A DNA stretch of 64,000 bases from Drosophila persimilis (lineage: Eukaryota > Arthropoda > Insecta > Diptera > Drosophilidae). This document shows, piece after piece, positions 57,721-64,000 of the stretch. The number at the start of each line of letters is the position of its first letter. The stretch's first letter is position 1. The translations under genes and the position numbers were made by a program. The notes under the pieces were generated by a model, which saw only the letters and a program-made list of their open reading frames with translations, had not been told where the DNA came from and ran no database searches. The stretch covers positions 4,526,001 to 4,590,000 of the forward strand of contig NW_020825298.1 of assembly GCF_003286085.1 (NCBI RefSeq), written 5' to 3'.

Positions 57721-60700
57721 TTAGCCGCGCAGCATGTTGACCAGCATCGCCGCCAGGATGGTGACAAACAGGAATGAAACCACAATGCAGACGGCCTTCT
57801 GCTGGTCGCTCAGCCGCTTCCGATTGCAGTAGAGCGACGTCATCTTGGCCGCAAAGCGACGCAGGGTGCCGCCCTGGCTGGCCAGTCTTGCGGAGATGGC
57901 CGTGGAGGAGCTCCCGCTGATGGCACCGACGCCACCGCCGCCGTGCGGATGATGGGCATGGTGCATGTGATGGGAGTGGTGCATATGGTGCGTGTGATGC
58001 ATGTGGTTGCCGCGCAGAAGGAGATTGGAGCCGGCGCAGCTGGAGCCCGCCGTGGAGGAGCCAGACGAAGCGTTGCCATCTCCGCCGCACGGTTGATGGT
58101 GATGATGGTGAAAGTGAGCCATTTCTACATTCGAAACAGAAATAAATGCAAATTAATGGACGTTGTAAGTATTTCCAGACCCGCACTGGGTACTGCTGCC
58201 TGCTGCATGGTGGGTGTACATACCACATCTCATTGCGGATTCATTTCCATGATGATGACGCAGTGGATCGCCGCAGGCGTTGAAGCTCGACAGCTCCTGC
58301 TGCAGCCGGCCAATGGCGAGGGGATCGGCTCCCACGCCGCTGCAGCCACTGATGGCCGAGGCACTTACGGACCTCAGGTGCAGGCCATTGGTGGAGCCAT
58401 TGCCCGCCGACAGCTTCCGGCTGCTGCGCTGCGAGTGTGTGGCCGTATTGGGGGACGTGGAGCCATGCAGGTGGTGGCAGGTGGCCGAGCTGGGATCCAG
58501 CTCGCTGGGCACCTGATACCGCAGCGGACTCGACGGCTGCCCGTAGAGCAGCTCTCCGCCGGAGGCTATCCGCACGGGACACACGCGGAACTGGTAGCAG
58601 GTACCCGCGGCTAGATTGTCGATGGTGAACTTGGTCTCGGGGCCGCGGTACAGCTGACGGTAGTCCTGGTTGGCCAGATTGAGGGGAGCTCCGCTGGCGC
58701 TGCCGCTGGAGCTGCTGCTGCGTCCCTTGGGCGTCTCCGTTTCCAGCTCGGCGGCTCCCAGGACCGCGTACTGCAGCTCGTACTCGACTCGGTCGTGGAA
58801 GGAGTTCTTCGAGTGCTGCCACTCGAGGGTCAGCTGCATGCCCAACTGGCCGGGCAGGTCCATCAGGCACACGCTGTTCTCGTGCACCACACGCGGCGGC
58901 TTGATGTTGGCCGGCAGCGTGGCGCTCGTCTCGAACACGTAGTCCTCGGAGTAGTCGCCGTCTCCAGCCCTGTCCGTGTGGGCGTAGATGCGGAAGGTGT
59001 AGCTGCTGCGCTCCTGCAGCTTGTGCACCTTGCACATGCAATTGGTGCCGGAGTAGACGGCCTGGAACTGCTTCGCCCGGGTCACGTACATCTCCACAAA
59101 GTACTTGGTGAAGTCGGCGCCTCCGCCGGCAGCGGCTCCATTGGTCTTGCCGCCCGGTCCGCCCTCGCCCCACTTCAGTTTGATGTAGTTGTGGCCCGCT
59201 CCGCTGCACTCGAGCCGCGGTGGAGCTGGTGGCGCCGGCTGCGTGGTCAGCTTCGCATAGGCACTGAATGCTCCGGCTCCGATGGCGTTCACGGCCTGGA
59301 CGCGGAACTTGTAGCTGGTCTCGGGCATCAGGCCCGTCACTGTGTACCGGGTGCACGCATCCGGTGTGGCAATGGTCCGCTCTCCGTACTCGATGTTGTA
59401 CGAGCAGATGGGAGAGCCGTGCGCCGCCGGCTGGGTCCAGTTGAGGGTCACCTCCTGGGCGGTGAACTCGTATCCCTGCATTTGGGGGGCGCCGGGCACG
59501 GCGGCCGGGGTGCTCACGCTCACCACCTCCGAGGCGGAGCCAGAGCCGGCGGCATTGCTGGCCAGGATGCGGAAGAAGTAGCGTGTGAAGGGCGCGAGGT
59601 TCCTCAGTTCGGCACACGTCTGTGCTCCCTGGTAGCAGTTGTGGAACTCCGTGCTGGGTGGCTCTCTCGGGGGCTCCTGGTCCTGATCCTGCTCCTCGCT
59701 GCGCTTCTCTTGGCTGGCACTTTTCAGGATGTAGTTGGTGACTGGGGCTCCGTTCTCGTGGAGCGGCGCCTGCCAGCTCACACTCAGATGGGTGGCCGAC
59801 TTGACCAGCACTCGCAGCTCCTCGGGTACGCCAGGTGCGGCTGCTGCGGCTGTGAATTTCATCCACTGGGACCAGTTGCCGGCTCCGATGCGATTGATGG
59901 CTCGCACTTGCACCTCGTACATGCCGCCCGGCACCAGATCCTGGGCCACGAAGTACGCCTGCTTGCCTCTGTACACGATGTGGGGTGGCTGCACCTGCTC
60001 CAAGCGGCGCATTTGAACCTCAAACTCTAGGATGGGGGCGCCGCCATTGTAGTCCGGCTGGAGGAGCTTCAGGAGGGCTGCATACGGCGAGGGCGGGTCA
60101 CTGGAGTACGGCGGAGGCGGGGCCGCCGGGGCCACAGCCTCTGTGGTGACATGTCCGATGTCCGAGAACGGACTTTGGCCGGCGGGACCCTCGCAGCAGG
60201 CACGCAGCTGATAGGTGGTCCCCGGCTGGAGGCGCTCGCACATGGCCTCCGACTCGGAGCCGCTGTAGATGCGCTCGAAAACGGACCCCGAACTCAGCTC
60301 CAGATGGTAGCGAAGTATGCTCGCTCCGCCGGTGTCCGAGGGCGTGTCCCAGCGCGCCTTGAAGTGGGTGCCATGGATCTTGCCCTTGGCACTCGGCTTG
60401 CCCGGCCTGCCCGGACGCTCGGCGGCCGTTCGGTAGCTGACCTCTGGCGACCAGGGCGAGACTCCGGCCTCGTTCTCGGATCGGAGACGGAACTGGTAGC
60501 TGCACGCCCGGCGCAGCTGCAGGCACTCGTAGTGGAGATCGGTACCCTTGTAGGTGTTCAGGTAGCCGTGTCCGGACTCTGCATCCTGCAGCTGCAGCAG
60601 GAAGTCCCCGTCCTGGGTGCGCCTCTCCCAGAACAGCTTCAGCGAGCTGGGGCTGCTCGAGTGCAGCTGCGGGGGCTTGGGCACGGCCGGGGGATTGCCC

Positions 60701-62219
60701 GCGGTGCTGTAGCTGCTGATGGGCGAGTACGGGGACTTGCCCACCTCGTTGACGGCGGCCAGGCGGAAGCTGTAGACAGTCGTGGCCTGCAGCTTGCTGA
60801 TCACATAGTGCTTGGCCTTGATCTTGGCCAGTTCCACGAACTTGAGCGGCTGGCCCTTGCCCTCGTCGTACTCCAGCAGATAGTGCTGAATGGTTGCGCC
60901 ATTCGCAGGCGGTGCAGCCCAGCGTAGATTAATGGAGCTCTTGGTGCGCGACACCAGTTTGGGGGGCAGCGGCGGCTCCGGCTCGCAGGCTGGCGTTCGG
61001 AACTCTGTCGGCTCGCTGACGGTGCCCTGCAGCTTCTGGTAGTGGACTTGCAGCCGCACCAGATAGTCCTGTCCCGGCTGCAGATCCTGGACAATGCATT
61101 CGTGGGCCTCGCCTCGATAGAGACTCTTGTATTTGCACTGTTTGCCCGAGTCGCTGAGCAGGACCTGGTAGTGCAGCTCGTGCATATTGATGAGCAAGGC
61201 ATCGGTGATGACGGGCGACTCCCAGATGATCTTCGCTGCCTTCGAGGTCACGTCAATCACCTCGGGCTTCTCAATCGCCGATATTTGCTCCACAATCGTC
61301 GACTGGTAGTCTTCCTCATCCTCTCCGGCCAGACTGGAGTTGTCTTCGCCATCCTCCGATGTGCCCACCGAACTGGCGCCGCCCACACTGCTGCCCGTTC
61401 GCTGGGGCAGGGGCGTGGCTGGTCCTTGCGTGACATTGGGATTGCCGTTCCTCTGCGTCAGCGGCTGCGGCTGCTGCTGTTGCTGTTGTTGCTGCAGCTG
61501 CTGCTGCGCGAGGCGACGCACATGATTGTTGTTGTTGTGCAAGTGGCTGTTGTTGTTCATGTGATGATGATTGTTGAGGTGCGGTGGCAGGGGCAATACA
61601 CCCACCGGAATGTTGTTGTTGTTGGTGTGATGGCCATTCAGATCGTTGACACCCCTCAGCGAAGGCGAATGTGTGGGCGTGGACAAGGCGGGATCTGAAA
61701 GAGAAACACTTTAGTATGGGGAAATCACTTCAAGAGCTGGGACAGGACACTCACTGGACTCCCTCTGCTTCTCCAGCTTCCGCAGCAGCTTCGTATGCTG
61801 CCTCTGGCTGCGCTCATCCCGATAGTTGGGCGGCGACGGCGAGTGCGGGGAATGTGTGTGGACTGGCGGCGGCTGCTGCTGTGCAGCATTCACAGGTGGC
61901 GGCGGTCCCCCTCCGCCTCCCACGCTGGGCGGTGGCTGCTGCGGTGCACCCTGTGGCTGCTGCAGATGATAGTGCGGTGGTCCGTTGCCAGCAGGACCTG
62001 GTGGATAGCCGGCCATGGCCGGCGTATAGAAATGCGATGTACCATTGGCGCTTATCTGTGGAGTGGGACATCAATGTAAAATGTTTAATAAGTGCTCAAA
62101 ACGGAGGCTTTTCAGTAGGTAAATACTTTAACCACAACAGTTCTGGAACTGCTTGTGGTCGATGATGTGGTTGTCGTTTTTTTCTTCTTGTCCGGCTGTT
62201 GCTGCTCCATTTTCCCCAT
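57721..62219 (-). CDS. FNDC3-type protein, nine FN3 domains, tail-anchored
   Basis: Exons in gene order: 62219-62127, 62055-61755, 61694-58224, 58124-57721. All junctions hold phase, giving 1422 residues; the first ATG is at 62219 (a second at 62210). Layout: a Lys/Thr/Ser-rich start (MEQQQPDKKKK), a Pro/Gln/His-rich region with polyQ at about 195-206, an acidic stretch, nine fibronectin type III domains from about residue 275 to 1190, a His-rich segment (MHHTHHMHHSHHMHHAHH, about 1330-1346) and a C-terminal hydrophobic helix (VCIVVSFLFVTILAAMLVNML). This is the plan of vertebrate FNDC3A/FNDC3B, Golgi/ER-membrane proteins with the FN3 array facing the cytosol. The molecular role in flies is poorly known. 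The probable D. melanogaster orthologue is CG42389 (from memory). It is tail-to-tail with Trpgamma. Confidence 0.94.
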
Positions 62220-62527
62220 CCCAACTAATGGCTGGCCAAGAACTACCACGTCAACATCTACAAGTCGTCTATAAATAACATTCGTGGTACGGAGAGAGAG
62301 CGCTGATAACAATAACTAATTAATTTGCGGAATGTTATCAGCGCAGGTAGAAGTTTCTAGCGAAAATTGCACTGGAAATTGGTAGGACAGCGCGCAAAAT
62401 CTTTGTCAGCTGGCGCAAAATGTTTTCCACAATCAGTTAATATTTGAAGTTTGAAAAATACTGAATACAACAACATGTAAACGAATATTTGTAATTTTTT
62501 AAATTAGTTTTTGCTGTTGTTGCTCTC

Positions 62528-62588
62528 CAGTGTGACCAGATAACATATACCGTCTGACTCTCAGAAATATACTGTAAATATACCGATG
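62528..62588 (-). promoter_or_regulatory. Motif 1 / motif 6-like cassette upstream of FNDC3
   Basis: CAGTGTGACC at 62528-62537 reads CTGGTCACACTG on the reverse strand, a full match to Ohler motif 1 (YGGTCACACTR) in the direction of the FNDC3 gene. About 40 bases further, AAATATACCGAT is one base from the reverse complement of motif 6 (KTYRGTATWTTT). These two elements often occur together in broad, TATA-less Drosophila promoters. The site is 309 bases upstream of the start codon, so transcription may begin near 62530. Confidence 0.5.
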
Positions 62589-63787
62589 AAAACACCGAAT
62601 TAACCTACTAAGCCTCCCCCTATTTAAGCAGTTAAGGAATTTCAGTTAAGCTGTGGAAAATAATACTGTTTGTTTATGTAGATTTAGTTAGAGCTGCACT
62701 AAAATTATTCAAGATTTTTCGTTTAGTGCATTAATATAACCACTGGTCGAAAATGGGTTAATCGGTATCTGTCCATGATCGGAAATTATAGTCCTCGAGG
62801 TTTATGTTCGGTTGAGTACCCTCAGCAACGAACATATGTATGTTTTTATGCGATTGGTGAATAAAGTTTCTGCAAGATTAGCGAAACAAAACGTAAGTGG
62901 CACATAACAACCAAAAAAACGGGTGAGTGTCTTATTAACAAGCAGTGCAGCGTTGAATTTCATAGCAAGCAGCTTCTACTCAGCGCTGTCTGTTTGGCGC
63001 GCCCGTTTGAAAGTAAAATTTGAACTAAATTCCAGTCTGATCTGATTTCCACAGCGAATCATTAACTAAATTGGTTTCGCTGTTTATGGGCACTGGCAAT
63101 TATCCACGCCCGCATGCTGTATTAAGCAAAAATTACCCCCAGATGCCTGATGATTGATAATTTTTTTGCGCAAAACTGAGGAAAATGAATGCTTCACTGA
63201 AATCAAGCTAATTTCAGGTTTTTTGCATGTCCAAAGTTGCGTGCAACTTGCGCAATATATTTGACGACTTTAAAGCATTTTGCACCTAATTGTTGGCACT
63301 TGGCTCGCGCTCGGCCCAAAATGGCCGATGCTGCACGGTTATTATGGATGATCATAAAATATTAAAAAGCCGCCCAGGCCACAAATATGGGTCAAAGTTA
63401 ATGAGTTTCTTCTTTTTCTGTTGTTGTTCGCGGGCCAGCAACGGAAACAGCATAGCTGAGAGAACAAAAGAAGTGGCGGGATTAACACACACAAAAGAGA
63501 AAAAAAAAAAACGTGGAGATGAAAACTCATTCGGCGAGGGAGTTACAGAGCGCTCTGTGGCACAGAGTTTCGGTTTCAGTTGGAGCTTCTCCTACGGATA
63601 TGGTGCGACAGTTACAGTTATCCGAGCGCATAGCTCAAGTTGCATAATGGCAATGCGATTCCGCAGATGGAGACTATCCGACTATGCTATGTAAATTAGC
63701 ATACAATCAAATTATAAACATTTCAACATAAACACACAAGCGGAAACTTCCATTTTGTGCGGCACTGTGCTGTGCGAATATCTCTGC

Positions 63788-63822
63788 GAGTGTGTGTGTG
63801 TCTCTGTGTGTGTGTGTGTTGT
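63788..63822. repeat. TG dinucleotide microsatellite
   Basis: Interrupted TG run (TGTGTGTGTGTCTCTGTGTG and following) near the right edge of the window. Confidence 0.8.
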
Positions 63823-64000
63823 GGCAGCAAATTGTTAATTAAGTCAAGGAAAATTCAGCTCGAGTCAAGCAACCGCCGGGCACTTTCATTTCAGCAACAA
63901 ACCGTGACGACGCCACATGTGTCCGAAGCTGCACCAACCACAACCGGCAGCAACGGATGAAGTTGTTGGCGCTGCATGCATTAATCAAGTTTTCCACTGT

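Larger units (their letters stand above)
62220..64000. other. FNDC3 upstream region and right end
   Basis: The first few hundred bases probably hold the FNDC3 5' leader and promoter. A relative of the 38421-38748 dispersed repeat lies at about 62830-62930. A TG run is at about 63788-63822. No coding frame beyond short, low-complexity ones is seen up to the window end. Confidence 0.55.

Noticed and set aside
58795-60030. 411-codon open frame on the + strand, opposite the FNDC3 gene
   Set aside because: It is antisense to the FN3 exons and arises from G/C-ending codon bias. Its composition (Leu/Val/Gly/His/Arg-rich, no domain) is that of a shadow frame, as are 58153-61686 neighbours in other frames.
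60151-61698. Further long + strand frames (60151-60927, 61042-61698) opposite FNDC3
   Set aside because: Same antisense shadow of a GC-rich coding exon; no ATG context, domain or splice logic.

Overview
The window is animal nuclear DNA from a Drosophila species. All long genes are split by GT-AG introns, many only 50-70 bases long, intergenic DNA is rich in CA/GT/GA microsatellites, and every recognised protein reads as a fly orthologue. The gene set (Rrp40, Eno, grp, Trpgamma, an FNDC3-type gene) belongs to Muller element B (D. melanogaster 2L). From memory, Rrp40/Eno sit near 22A-B and grp/Trpgamma near 36A-B in D. melanogaster, so their adjacency here suggests a non-melanogaster fly with a rearranged element B, possibly obscura group. 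The species itself cannot be read from the sequence.

Layout. 1-6.6 kb: no supported gene. 6.6-12.6 kb: a compact housekeeping cluster of Utp23 (+), a DHRS7-type short-chain dehydrogenase (-), Rrp40 (-) and enolase Eno (+). Eno has an alternative upstream exon encoding a basic, presequence-like extension and an intronic ERR-type nuclear receptor site. 13.8-24.5 kb: grapes/Chk1 (-), six coding exons with one 5.8 kb intron. 24.5-32.8 kb: gene-free, microsatellite-rich DNA that may hold grp 5' leader sequence. 32.8-38.1 kb: an unrecognised 278-residue protein (-), Tim9a (+) and a seven-finger C2H2 protein (-) built from repeated finger-plus-acidic-linker modules. 38.1-41.7 kb: repeat-rich DNA. 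41.8-53.3 kb: the TRPC channel gene Trpgamma (+), with 14 exons from the usual start codon and three further in-frame exons upstream, apparently an N-terminal extension. 57.7-62.2 kb: an FNDC3 orthologue (-) with nine fibronectin III domains and a tail anchor. The end holds its upstream region.

Two genes are linked by theme: Utp23 and Rrp40 both act in ribosomal RNA maturation. The other genes look like independent neighbours. No tRNA, rRNA, CRISPR array or intact transposon was seen. The best items for follow-up are the extended N-terminus of Trpgamma, the Eno alternative exon with its receptor sites, the module duplication and eroded finger in the zinc-finger gene, and paired core-promoter motif cassettes upstream of Tim9a and the FNDC3 gene.
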